NCBI GenBank assembly: GCA_022768325.1
Contig: JALEMI010000046.1
Location: 1 to 59,715, forward strand
Direction: 5' to 3'
Origin: Bacteroidales bacterium
Lineage (GTDB): Bacteria; Bacteroidota; Bacteroidia; Bacteroidales; Marinilabiliaceae
DNA: 59,715 bases
Shown: positions 1 through 8,608 of the stretch, piece after piece
How the letters are laid out: each line of letters starts with the position of its first letter
Numbering within the stretch: position 1 is the stretch's first letter
The notes under the pieces: model-generated
Seen by the model: only the letters and a program-made list of their open reading frames with translations
The model's database searches: none
Told to the model about the DNA's origin: nothing
Program-made: the position numbers and the translations under genes

Positions 1-1723
1 CGCTTACGCTCCACACGTTCTTCCCCCCGATGCTCATCTTCTCAATCTTTGCGCTTAGCTCCACGCCCAGCTCTGTCATGGTCTGGAAAAGCAAATCCTC
101 CTCTGTGCGGTCGGGCTTGACATTGTCTTCGAACAACTTCGATTCGTTGAACTCCGCGGGAGTGTAATAGACATCCTCCATATTCGACGAGTCGAGTTTC
201 AGGACGCGGAAACCCGTGTCGAGCGGCTTCTGCTCACCGCTGAACAATCCGCCCGTCTTCGACTTCTGCTCTTCAAGAATCTTCTTGCCGGCACGGCGGA
301 TGCGCTCCTTGCCTATCTCGCAGATGGTCTTATAGCCAGCCTTGAATGCTTCGCTCTTTTCGTCAACTGCTTCCGGCAGTTGCACCATGATGAACTTGCG
401 GTTGCCGCCATCCTCGGCGTTGAGCTGCATCACTGCATGGGCTGTTGTGGCGGAGCCAGAGAAGAAGTCGAGGACGATATAATCTTTTTCTTCTCGTATC
501 AGCCTACACAATTCAACAATTAGAGCTTTGTTTTTGGGGTTATTAAAAGGTAAATCTATTTCTTTCCCAATCTGAGAAACCTCAATATCTGTCCAATCAC
601 TCGTTCTTAGCATAGTGTCAGAAGGAGCAATCCAATGCTGAACCCCTCCATTCTTCCCTGTTCCATTAGGAATCCTACGAATAAAATCGGTAATTCCTGT
701 TTCAGCTGAATACTCCTCAATTGTCATTTTATCTGCGAAATCATTCTCAAATACCTTATAATTCGCAACAGCAACCTCAGCTTTTTCTTTAGAATTTCTC
801 CATTGACCAGTTTCTGGAGTAAATCCTAAAATATCATATCTCATAGTAGGCCTATCAGCATTGCTCCAGAACACATCCCACCTTCCTTTTGTTTGAGTTG
901 TTGCTTTCTGCATTCGTATTGCCTTCATAAGGAACTCAGAACTTCTGGCGTACACTAAAACGTATTCATAGCCTACATTCATGCTGTATAGTCCATTATC
1001 TGCAAATTGAGAGTTAAGACTTTTGATTCTGCGTCGGGTAATTATTGTGTTGCGAAAGTTTGCCGCACCGAATACTTCATCGCATACCCTGCGCATGTTG
1101 ATAGCCTCATTATCATCAATCGAGATGAAAATCACCCCGTCTTCGCTGAGCAGATCCTTAGCCACCTTCAGGCGCGGGTAAATCATGTTGAGCCAGTCGG
1201 TATGGAAACGGCCGTTGCTCTCGGTGTTGGCCACGAGTCGGTTGCCGTACTCGTCCTTCTGTCCGCTGTTGTGGACATAGTCGGCGGCGGACTGTGCGAA
1301 ATCGTCGTTATACACGAAGTCGTTGCCCGTGTTGTATGGCGGGTCGATGTAGATCATCTTAACCTTGCCGAGATAGTTCTCGCGGAGCAGTTTGAGCACT
1401 TGCAAGTTGTCGCCCTCGATATAGAGGTTTTGCGTTGTGTCAAAATCGACGCTTTCCTCGCGGCGCGGGCGCAGGGTGTCGGTTGTTGGGGCATTGGCCA
1501 ATCGTATGGCGTTGCGCTTGTCGGGCCACGTGAACTGATAACGCTCCTCGGGGCCTTCCACAATATCTTTGCTCAGCTCTTGGCGAAGCTGGTCGAAGTC
1601 TATGGCAACCATCGGCTTACCCTCTTCGTTCAGCCTTTCTGTCAGGCAATTAGGGAACAATTCACCTATCCGCCTGATATTCTCATCCACAATATTGGTG
1701 GTTTGCATATTTAGTTTTTCCAT
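1..1723 (-). CDS. Site-specific DNA methyltransferase (N6-adenine), type III Mod-like, 3' end beyond window
   Basis: Read on the minus strand from ATG 1723-1721, the frame stays open to the window edge (574 codons). Residues around 126 read YIDPPYNTGNDF, the catalytic DPPY motif IV; residues around 421 read DFFSGSATTAHAV, the AdoMet-binding motif I. This order (IV, then a target-recognition region, then I) defines the beta class of amino-methyltransferases, which includes type III Mod subunits. The enzyme would methylate adenine at N6 in a specific site. A Res endonuclease partner would lie outside the window. The central part (about 481-1020) is clearly more AT-rich than both flanks, which points to exchange of the recognition domain. 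An internal ATG at 1708 is an alternative start. Confident in family; type III rather than solitary type II is inference. Confidence 0.9.
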   Translation of the reverse strand, partial: MEKLNMQTTNIVDENIRRIGELFPNCLTERLNEEGKPMVAIDFDQLRQELSKDIVEGPEERYQFTWPDKRNAIRLANAPTTDTLRPRREESVDFDTTQNLYIEGDNLQVLKLLRENYLGKVKMIYIDPPYNTGNDFVYNDDFAQSAADYVHNSGQKDEYGNRLVANTESNGRFHTDWLNMIYPRLKVAKDLLSEDGVIFISIDDNEAINMRRVCDEVFGAANFRNTIITRRRIKSLNSQFADNGLYSMNVGYEYVLVYARSSEFLMKAIRMQKATTQTKGRWDVFWSNADRPTMRYDILGFTPETGQWRNSKEKAEVAVANYKVFENDFADKMTIEEYSAETGITDFIRRIPNGTGKNGGVQHWIAPSDTMLRTSDWTDIEVSQIGKEIDLPFNNPKNKALIVELCRLIREEKDYIVLDFFSGSATTAHAVMQLNAEDGGNRKFIMVQLPEAVDEKSEAFKAGYKTICEIGKERIRRAGKKILEEQKSKTGGLFSGEQKPLDTGFRVLKLDSSNMEDVYYTPAEFNESKLFEDNVKPDRTEEDLLFQTMTELGVELSAKIEKMSIGGKNVWSVS

Positions 1724-1920
1724 GATTGTTATTTGTGCCGTGGGGCTGAGTATTGGAGGGGTGGGAAGAACTGACGATAATGCGCAAGATTATACGTAGC
1801 GATACAAAGTAACTGAAAAAGGACGAGGGGGAGAGTTCTCTGTCACGGCTTTTTATTCTGCAGCCTTGCCAAGAGAACCGCCTTGCCACAGCGAAGGCAA
1901 GGCACGGGAACGAGGTAGGA

Positions 1921-3720
1921 CTACGAAAAAACGGCGTCGCAGAGGGACTTGTATAACGTCCCGTGGCGCAGAAGCTCCTCATGAGTGCCGACCTCGGCTA
2001 CACGCCCGTCGTCTAACACGACAATCTTGTCGGCGTGGCGAACCGTGCTGAGCCTATGGGCGATAACGAAGCAGGTGCGCCCGGCGGAGAGATTCTCCAT
2101 GGCCTCTTGCAGAAGCTCCTCGGTGCGGGAATCGACACAGCTTGTGGCCTCGTCGAGAATAAGGATTGGGGCGCGGCTATGCATGGCGCGAGCTATGGAA
2201 AGGAGTTGCCTTTGTCCCGTGCTGAGCGCACAATCGTCGGACAGCCGCTCGGAATAGCCGCCGGGCAGCCTCTCGACAAATGGTGCGGCCATGGCCAGGG
2301 CGGCACTCTCGGCAACATCGGCCTCTGAGCGGCGGCGGACATCGCCATACCAAATATTATAGGCCACGGACTCTGAAAAAAGAGTTGGCTCTTGGGGGAC
2401 TATGGCCATCAGTTGGCGGAGAGCCGCGACACCGTAATTCCGCACATCGACACCATCGACAAGAATGCGCCCCGCATCGACATCGTAGAACCGGGCAAGG
2501 AGATTGACCAGCGTAGACTTACCCGCACCCGTGGAACCCACGATGGCCACGAACTGACCGGGCGAGACATGGAGCGAGACGTGGGAGAGAGCCTTGCGAC
2601 CCGAAGGATATGAAAACGAGACATCGTCAAAAACGACATCGCCACAATTCTTTTGGGGCGAGGCCAAGGGCGCAGAGCTGTTTACGACAGAAGGCCGCTC
2701 ATCAAGCATCTCGAAAATGCGCTCTGCACCGGCTAACGCACTCTGAATGACATTCACCTGCGTAGCGGCCATATTTACGGGGCGGAGAAACTGGCGGGTA
2801 TAGAGCAAGAAAGACTGTATTACACCGACCGAGACAGCCCCGCCGACAGCCATCAGACCGCCGACCACAGCCACAAGCATATAGGAGCAATTGTCCAAAA
2901 GGCGCAACATGGGCATAAGAACGCCGCTATTCACCTGCGCCTTAGCGCCGACGGAACGCACCTCGTCATTTGCCGCAGCGAAAGAGCCTGCCCACAGGCT
3001 ATCGGCCTTGAGCGAGCGGATGGTATGGATACCGCTCACGCCCTCCTCGACAACGGACGTGAGGCGCCCCGTAGCCCTCTGTTGGCGCGAGAAGAGGCTA
3101 CGCGAACGGCGGATGACGTAACGGGAGAGCAGCACCACAAGGGGGACGCACAGGCACGTGGCGCACGTAAGGGGGACGCTGAGCGTCAGCATCGTCACGA
3201 GCATTGCAAGCATTGTCACGACCGTGGATAGCACCTGGACAAGCGTCTGCCCCATGCCGTCGCGGATTTGCTCGACATCGCTCATGAAACGGCTCATGAC
3301 ATCGCCTCGGCCGTGGGAATCGAAATATGCCACATCGAGCTTAAGAACATGGGACATCATCTGGCTCCGCAAAGCCGAGGCGACACGTTGCGAAGCCACA
3401 GACATGGCATAGTCTTGCGCCCAACCGACAAAAAGGGCTACGGCATACATGACGGCCAAGATGGCCAGATTCCTCAGCAAAAGAGACGACACGCCACCCG
3501 CAGCCCCGGCGATGCAACCATCGACAGTACGCCCCACGACGACGGGTGCAAGCACCGTGACAGCCACCCCGACAGAAGAACACGCCACGACGACGGCGAG
3601 CAGTGGCAGCTGCGACCGCCAATAAGGCATCAGCCGCCACAAAGTCCGCCAACCAGCCTTGAGAGGAGGCGCGGCAGGACCCGACACGTGATGCGGACGA
3701 CGGGGCAAAGGTGAAAGCAT
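1921..3720 (-). CDS. ABC transporter, fused permease/ATPase, subunit with the working Walker B (heterodimeric exporter)
   Basis: This 599-residue half-transporter has six predicted membrane helices in the first ~320 residues (ABC type 1 exporter fold), then an ATPase domain: Walker A GSTGAGKST (~400), signature LSTGQ (~500, canonical LSGGQ), Walker B ILILDEATS with the catalytic Glu (~520) and switch His in IAHRLS (~553). It lies 17 bases downstream of the gene at 3738-5501 and the two surely form one operon and one heterodimer. The partner lacks the catalytic Glu and switch His, so the consensus ATP site is this subunit's Walker A/B with the partner's LSGGQ, while the degenerate site pairs the partner's Walker motifs with this LSTGQ. 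The substrate (drug, lipid or peptide) cannot be told. Confidence 0.93.
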   Translation of the reverse strand: MLSPLPRRPHHVSGPAAPPLKAGWRTLWRLMPYWRSQLPLLAVVVACSSVGVAVTVLAPVVVGRTVDGCIAGAAGGVSSLLLRNLAILAVMYAVALFVGWAQDYAMSVASQRVASALRSQMMSHVLKLDVAYFDSHGRGDVMSRFMSDVEQIRDGMGQTLVQVLSTVVTMLAMLVTMLTLSVPLTCATCLCVPLVVLLSRYVIRRSRSLFSRQQRATGRLTSVVEEGVSGIHTIRSLKADSLWAGSFAAANDEVRSVGAKAQVNSGVLMPMLRLLDNCSYMLVAVVGGLMAVGGAVSVGVIQSFLLYTRQFLRPVNMAATQVNVIQSALAGAERIFEMLDERPSVVNSSAPLASPQKNCGDVVFDDVSFSYPSGRKALSHVSLHVSPGQFVAIVGSTGAGKSTLVNLLARFYDVDAGRILVDGVDVRNYGVAALRQLMAIVPQEPTLFSESVAYNIWYGDVRRRSEADVAESAALAMAAPFVERLPGGYSERLSDDCALSTGQRQLLSIARAMHSRAPILILDEATSCVDSRTEELLQEAMENLSAGRTCFVIAHRLSTVRHADKIVVLDDGRVAEVGTHEELLRHGTLYKSLCDAVFS

Positions 3721-3737
3721 CTGACGACGGAGTTTTT

Positions 3738-5501
3738 TTAGGATTGGAAAGACTGCGAAGCGAAGAAATGGCGATAGGAGACAGAACGCTCAAGGAGCTC
3801 ACTGTGAGAGCCTTGCGCCTCGACACGGCCATTGGTCATGATGACGATTTGGTCCGCCCCCATGGCCACGGAGACACGTTGCGTGACGATGACCTTGGTA
3901 CACACGAGGGAGGCGAGACTGGTGCGGACGACGCGCTCCGTTGCGGCATCGAGAGCCGAGAGACCATTGTCGAGCACGAGAATTGCGGGACGGGCAAGCA
4001 GCGCACGTGCGACGCAGAGCCGTTGGCGTTGTCCGCCGGAGAGATTGCGGCCGCCCTGCTCGACACACGTATCGAGACCATCGGGAAGGGAGGCCACGAA
4101 CTCGGTGAGCGAAGCGTTGGCAAGGGCCATGCGGACATCGGCCTCGGACGCATCGGGACGGGCCATGAGGAGATTGTCGCGGATTGTCCCTGAGAAAATG
4201 GTTGGCGACTGACTGACCACGGCCACGCGTTCACGGAACGAAGAGCGGTCGACGCGTTGGACATCGGCACCGCCTATGAGGATGGAGCCACGGGTAGGGT
4301 CGTAGAAACGGGCTAAGAGATTGACAATGGTGGACTTGCCGGAACCCGTCTCGCCCATGATGGCGAGCGTCTGCCCGTGGGGAATGGAGAAAGAGACATC
4401 CGACAGGGAGAAAGAGGAGGAGACGGGGTAAGAGAAAGAGACATTGCGGAAAACGACATCGCCGTTGGTGAAGGGCAGCCTCCCCACCCCATTGGGCGAC
4501 ATGGCATCGCGCTCGTCCTCGGTGGGCGTCGTGAGAATCTCGGATATGCGGCTAACGGAGGCCCGGGCCTGCGTGACACTCTCAATGACGCGCGACGCCA
4601 TCATCAGGGCTACTTGAATCTGGGCCAGATAGCTGATTGTGGCCATGATTCCGCCGACGCCCATTTGCCCCTCATCCACTTTTATAGCCCCGAAATAAAG
4701 GACAAGGACAATGGCCGCATTGATGGCGAACGAGACGACGGGCATGAGCCACGACATGACACGGCTCGCGGCGATGGAGCTATCCGCAAGACCTTCGTTG
4801 GCGGCCTCGAAACGTTGGAACTCCAGAGCCTCATTATTATAGGCCTTGACAACGCGCATCCCGACGAGAACCTCGCGCACCCTGCCCATGAGCGTGTCGC
4901 GCGTCGCCTGGGTCTTCAGGAAACGCGGGAAAGCGAGGCGCATAAGCCACAGAATCAATGAGAAAGAGACAAACATGACGGTGATAATAAGCACCGACAC
5001 ATCGACATTGATGAGCAACGCCATGACGAAAGCCCCGAAAAAGAGCATCGGCGCGCGGAAAAGCAGCCTCATGGAGGCCTGCACTACCTGCTGGACACGG
5101 GCGACATCGTCGGTCATGCGGGTGATGAGCGACGACACTTCGAGCCTGTCGACATCGGCAAAAGAGAGGCGCATGACGTGCGCGTAGAGGTCGGCCCGCA
5201 AATCGGCACCCATGCCGTAGGACACCTTGGCCGCCACACGGATGGAGACAAGGCCTCCCACAACGCCTATCAGCATGAGGCAGAGCATCCGTAGGCTTGT
5301 GGGGATGATTATCTCGTCGTCTCCCGCAATAATCCCGCTGTCGACAATCAGGGCCATGAGGTCGGGTTGGGAGACCTCGGCCCAGACCTCGGCCATTACG
5401 CACAATGGGGCGAGGAGGGACAAGAGGAAATATGGACGAAGATATTTGAAGATTAGACGCATGGGGGAAATGGGAGGCCGAGAAAGAGCCGGCTCACTCA
5501 T
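3738..5501 (-). CDS. ABC transporter, fused permease/ATPase, subunit with degenerate nucleotide site
   Basis: First gene of the exporter operon, 587 residues: an N-terminal membrane domain with about six helices, then an ATPase domain. Walker A is GETGSGKST (~384) and the signature is a canonical LSGGQ (~487). Walker B reads ILVLDNGLS (~510), with Asn where the catalytic Glu should be, and the switch region reads IVTQRVS (~539), with Gln in place of His. These losses are the known pattern of the non-hydrolysing subunit in asymmetric exporters such as TM287/288, BmrCD and LmrCD. The next gene, 17 bases downstream, supplies intact counterparts. Acts in the inner membrane; exported substrate unknown. 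Confidence 0.93.
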   Translation of the reverse strand: MSEPALSRPPISPMRLIFKYLRPYFLLSLLAPLCVMAEVWAEVSQPDLMALIVDSGIIAGDDEIIIPTSLRMLCLMLIGVVGGLVSIRVAAKVSYGMGADLRADLYAHVMRLSFADVDRLEVSSLITRMTDDVARVQQVVQASMRLLFRAPMLFFGAFVMALLINVDVSVLIITVMFVSFSLILWLMRLAFPRFLKTQATRDTLMGRVREVLVGMRVVKAYNNEALEFQRFEAANEGLADSSIAASRVMSWLMPVVSFAINAAIVLVLYFGAIKVDEGQMGVGGIMATISYLAQIQVALMMASRVIESVTQARASVSRISEILTTPTEDERDAMSPNGVGRLPFTNGDVVFRNVSFSYPVSSSFSLSDVSFSIPHGQTLAIMGETGSGKSTIVNLLARFYDPTRGSILIGGADVQRVDRSSFRERVAVVSQSPTIFSGTIRDNLLMARPDASEADVRMALANASLTEFVASLPDGLDTCVEQGGRNLSGGQRQRLCVARALLARPAILVLDNGLSALDAATERVVRTSLASLVCTKVIVTQRVSVAMGADQIVIMTNGRVEAQGSHSELLERSVSYRHFFASQSFQS

Positions 5502-5546
5502 TGAGAGACGACAAAATTAGCGACGAATTTCCATTTGCATGGACGC

Positions 5547-5580
5547 ATTGCGCCCTATTGGCTCAAAAGCGTTACCTTTG
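5547..5580 (+). promoter_or_regulatory. Bacteroides-type promoter for the 5626 lipoprotein
   Basis: TACCTTTG at 5573-5580 fits the -7 consensus TAnnTTTG. ATTG at 5547-5550, 22 bases upstream, is a weak match to the -33 TTTG (usual spacing 19-21). It lies just before the ATG at 5626, which favours that start over the longer frame opening at 5539. Confidence 0.55.
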
Positions 5581-5625
5581 CTGATAAATCAATCACTTAA
5601 TAATACAAAAATCAGAAAATCTGCA

Positions 5626-6162
5626 ATGAAGAAGAGATTCGTTCTCATGGCTGCCCTTGTAGCAAGCCTTTCGGTCTTCGCATCATGCGACGACGATGAC
5701 GACAACGACAACACCTCAGCAACCATCCCCACCGCGAAATATGCCGGCAAAGCCACGATGGCTGTTTCCGTCATGGGACAGAACTTTGAGTTCGCGACAG
5801 TAGACACCCTTTGCATCGCCCCCGACAGCAAAGGCGAGTTTGCCAACATCTCATTCGCTGGGCGCAACGTAAGCGTTGAGCAGATGGGCGGCATGACGAT
5901 AACCATTGGCAGCTTCGTTGTTGACAGCGTCGTCGTATCGTCGGCCAATGGCGGGCTTAAGCTCTCGCGCGAAGGCAAATTCAACACCGAGACATCTTTC
6001 GCGATGGGCATGGCTCCCGTAAGCTCCAAGAGTGTCAGCGGCTCGCTGAGCGACGGATCTACCATTAAAGATGGCGACGTGAACGTCACGATAACGGACA
6101 TTGTCGTAGGCGAAATGCCAGGCTCCTTGTCCCTCGTATTTGAAGGTGAAGAAATAAAGTAA
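5626..6162 (+). CDS. Small lipoprotein, possibly calycin-like
   Basis: 178 residues. The ATG at 5626 gives a typical type II signal: basic start (MKKR), hydrophobic stretch, lipobox FASC with Cys 21, then a run of Asp/Asn residues, an outer-membrane or surface export pattern common in Bacteroidota lipoproteins. The mature part is rich in short alternating hydrophobic segments (KATMAVSVMGQNFEF, GGMTITIGSFVVDSV, DVNVTITDIVV) that suggest a small all-beta fold, resembling calycin-like lipoproteins of this phylum. The frame opens upstream at 5539, but the promoter at 5573-5580 falls inside that extension. It is followed after 4 bases by a VanZ-like gene, so the two are probably co-transcribed. 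Function unknown; the calycin label is tentative. Confidence 0.8.
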   Translation: MKKRFVLMAALVASLSVFASCDDDDDNDNTSATIPTAKYAGKATMAVSVMGQNFEFATVDTLCIAPDSKGEFANISFAGRNVSVEQMGGMTITIGSFVVDSVVVSSANGGLKLSREGKFNTETSFAMGMAPVSSKSVSGSLSDGSTIKDGDVNVTITDIVVGEMPGSLSLVFEGEEIK

Positions 6163-6166
6163 CCCC

Positions 6167-6556
6167 TTGAAAAAGACAATGCTGCGCATAGTTCGTTGGA
6201 TTCCCGCCGCAATAATTGTGGGAATCAGTTGCTCCCTCTCCGCAATGCCGACCATTGAGCAGATGCCGTCTTTTTTTAACGCCGACAAAGTCGTCCACAT
6301 AATCTGCTTTGGCGGATTGGCGTTTTGGATAGCATTCGGCACGAATGGGGCGGGGTGTAACAAATGGATGAAGTGGGCGATACCCGTCATTCTGACCTCA
6401 GCCTACGGTCTGTTTGACGAGATTCACCAGAGCTACACGCCAGGCAGGACGTGCTCGGTCTACGACTGGGTGGCGGACGTTATTGGCGCTTGTCTTGGCA
6501 GCATAGCCTATATTGGGGTTGTGAACTTGTTCTCGAAACTCCGCAAAAAGGCGTAG
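6167..6556 (+). CDS. VanZ-like membrane protein
   Basis: 129 residues with about four predicted membrane helices. Family marks are DKVVHIICFGGLAF (~40) and YGLFDEIHQSYTPGR (~80) followed by YDWVADVIGACLGS, matching the VanZ family pattern of His, Glu and an Asp-containing final helix. VanZ-like proteins are small integral membrane proteins; VanZ itself gives low-level teicoplanin resistance, but most members have no known role and resistance should not be assumed. Four bases downstream of the lipoprotein gene, and ended by a strong inverted repeat shared with the convergent GH97 gene. Confidence 0.85.
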   Translation: MKKTMLRIVRWIPAAIIVGISCSLSAMPTIEQMPSFFNADKVVHIICFGGLAFWIAFGTNGAGCNKWMKWAIPVILTSAYGLFDEIHQSYTPGRTCSVYDWVADVIGACLGSIAYIGVVNLFSKLRKKA

Positions 6557-6580
6557 AAATTCTAAACCCCTATACGCAAG

Positions 6581-6620
6581 GCGAGGCGTGGAAAGCAATA
6601 TTCCACGCCTCGCTTAGTAT
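6581..6620. terminator. Hairpin terminator between convergent genes
   Basis: A 13-base perfect inverted repeat (6581-6593 with 6601-6613, GCGAGGCGTGGAA and its complement) with a 7-base loop is followed by TTAGTATTTT. It separates the VanZ-like gene (+, ends 6556) from the GH97 gene (-, ends 6637) and could serve both strands. Confidence 0.8.
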
Positions 6621-6636
6621 TTTGTGGCGGCTGCTG

Positions 6637-8586
6637 TTACTTGCCGACCATGACTACTGCGCCTTGGGGCTTGACGGTCAGTTTTCCCAGCTTTGCGCCA
6701 TTCTTGACGGTGGAGAGTACCACGTCGTCGACGGTCTTGCCGTCGGCGTAGAGCTTAACCTCGGAATCGGGAGCAAAAGGGAGGGCGACCTCGACTTTGA
6801 GGACATCGGGCGTGCCGTTGATTGCGGCAAGATACCAGTCGTCGCCGCTTCGGCGAGCCATGACTACGTATTTGCCAGGATAGCCGTCGATAATTCGGGT
6901 CTCATCCCACGTTGTGGGAACCTCCTTGAGGAAATCTATGCACTCCGCGGGCGCGTCGGTGAGGTTGTTGGGCGCGAGGGCGAAGAATTGCATCGGGTTT
7001 TGGAAAGCCACGGCCGTGGCGAGCGAGAAGACTTGCGACGTCAGGCGGCGATTGCCGCTCTTATTGTCACGGCTCATGTATCGGTTGAGGAACGAGCCGC
7101 CGTATTCCATACATCCAACAGCATTGCGGATGAACGGATGGAGCGTCGCGCACATGGCCTCCGTGTCGCAGAAATGCTGCTCGAAGATGAGATTCTCGGA
7201 AGCGAGGACGGCCTCGGAACCTACGTAGTTGGGATACATACGCTCCCAACCGCGTGGGATTGTAGTGCCGTGGAAGATGACAAAGAGATTATTGTCGGCC
7301 GCGTCGGAGAGAATATCCTCATAGAGGCGCATGGTCTCCTGCTTATCGCCGGCAAAGAAGTCGACCTTAATGCCCTTGACGCCGATTCGCTTCATCCAGC
7401 GCATCTTCTGCTTACGGACAATGGAGCGGTCCATCATGTTGATTGGGCCTTGGACGATGTCGTTCCAATAGCCTGACGACGAATACCATAGGACGATGTC
7501 GACACCTTGTTTTTTGGCGTATTCAACGAGATTCTCAATACCCTTTGTGCCGATATTGAGATCCCACCAGTTGTCGATTAGCACGTAGCTGTAGCCCATA
7601 GCCTTGGCGAAATCGACATAGGCCTTTTGGTCTTCGTAGTTTATGCTGGCGTCTTGCCATAGAATCCAGCTCCATGTGCCTTTGCCGTACTCGGGAGCCT
7701 TGGCAATGGCGTATTGTGGAGTGACGACATCCCACGTGATGGTCTGCTCGGCCGTGACCATTGGGCTTTCGCCGATGGCTATTGTCCTCCAGGGCGTTTC
7801 GCCGGGGAGAGCCATGGCTGGCTCGACAGTTCCGTTGCCGTTGTTCTCCTCGGGCATCGGGTAGGCTACGTGGTAGGCACCGTTCTCGTATTCGCTAAGC
7901 CTTGAGCCGCAATATTTGCTCGTCACGCCCGTCTCGCTGACAAGAGCCCATGCTTTGCCGCCGTCGACCTTGAAGAGGCATGGGAAAGTGTAGCCCTTGC
8001 CGAACTTGGACTTTGCGGTCATAGGCGCATCGAGTTGGTACTCCTCCTCGTAAGAGGGCTTGGTCCTCTTCCAGCCAATCATGGCGTCGCTCTGCGGGGT
8101 GAGGAAAGTGGTGGTGCTGGAGGGGAATCGGAACTCGGTGGCCTCGCTCATAACGCGGATGCTGCCCGTCTCGCCCTGCTTGGGGATGAGGTAACGAATG
8201 GCGATGGCGTTGTCTTCTACGACGATTTCGACACCGAGCCTCTGACCAGCTGAGTTGCTGACGTAAAACGACTGCACACGTCCTTCGCGCTTAATATCGC
8301 TCACCTTGATGTTAGGCAATTCGTAGTCGTACGTCACGCTGCCCTCATAGAGGCTATCGACACTAAGGCCTTCGGCAAGAGAGCCAAAATTGGCTACGAG
8401 ACCGAGACGGGACGGCTCGATTACGGTAATGCCGTCGTACGTTGCCGAGTAAGTGATCTTGCCTCCGTCCTCGGCCGTGGTGACTACGAGCCTGCCGTTG
8501 GGGCTTGCGGTCTTGGTGATGTCCGCAGCCGAGACAGGCATGGCCAACATGGCGAGAAAGCTCGTCAGAAGTGTGGTTCGCATCAT
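6637..8586 (-). CDS. Glycoside hydrolase family 97, retaining (alpha-galactosidase-like) type
   Basis: 649 residues from the ATG at 8586; a longer frame from 8625 would overlap aroA and delay the signal peptide. MMRTTLLTSFLAMLAMPVSA is a Sec signal, so the enzyme is periplasmic or exported. The N-terminal ~270 residues form the GH97 beta-sandwich (KTASPNGRLVV opening), followed by a (beta/alpha)8 barrel with SWILWQDASINYEDQ, YVLIDNWWDL, GIKVDFFAGDKQ, FHGTTIPRGWERMYPNYVGSEAV and a C-terminal beta domain. In GH97 the Asp in KVDFF marks retaining members such as the Bacteroides thetaiotaomicron alpha-galactosidase, with Glu of GSEAV the likely acid/base; SusB-type inverting enzymes differ here. 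No SusC/SusD neighbour. It starts 22 bases after aroA, so may be read through from that operon. Confidence 0.88.
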   Translation of the reverse strand: MMRTTLLTSFLAMLAMPVSAADITKTASPNGRLVVTTAEDGGKITYSATYDGITVIEPSRLGLVANFGSLAEGLSVDSLYEGSVTYDYELPNIKVSDIKREGRVQSFYVSNSAGQRLGVEIVVEDNAIAIRYLIPKQGETGSIRVMSEATEFRFPSSTTTFLTPQSDAMIGWKRTKPSYEEEYQLDAPMTAKSKFGKGYTFPCLFKVDGGKAWALVSETGVTSKYCGSRLSEYENGAYHVAYPMPEENNGNGTVEPAMALPGETPWRTIAIGESPMVTAEQTITWDVVTPQYAIAKAPEYGKGTWSWILWQDASINYEDQKAYVDFAKAMGYSYVLIDNWWDLNIGTKGIENLVEYAKKQGVDIVLWYSSSGYWNDIVQGPINMMDRSIVRKQKMRWMKRIGVKGIKVDFFAGDKQETMRLYEDILSDAADNNLFVIFHGTTIPRGWERMYPNYVGSEAVLASENLIFEQHFCDTEAMCATLHPFIRNAVGCMEYGGSFLNRYMSRDNKSGNRRLTSQVFSLATAVAFQNPMQFFALAPNNLTDAPAECIDFLKEVPTTWDETRIIDGYPGKYVVMARRSGDDWYLAAINGTPDVLKVEVALPFAPDSEVKLYADGKTVDDVVLSTVKNGAKLGKLTVKPQGAVVMVGK

Positions 8587-8608
8587 TAGTTTTGTCTTAG
8601 TTATAGTG

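Noticed and set aside
1007-1714. Plus-strand frame of 235 codons at the window start
   Set aside because: It is antisense to the methyltransferase, whose DPPY and FSGSA motifs are clear. No recognisable domain in the plus-strand frame.
6167-6556. Glycopeptide resistance gene (VanZ)
   Set aside because: Only family-level similarity. No vanA/B-type ligase or regulator is nearby, and VanZ-like proteins are widespread without resistance.
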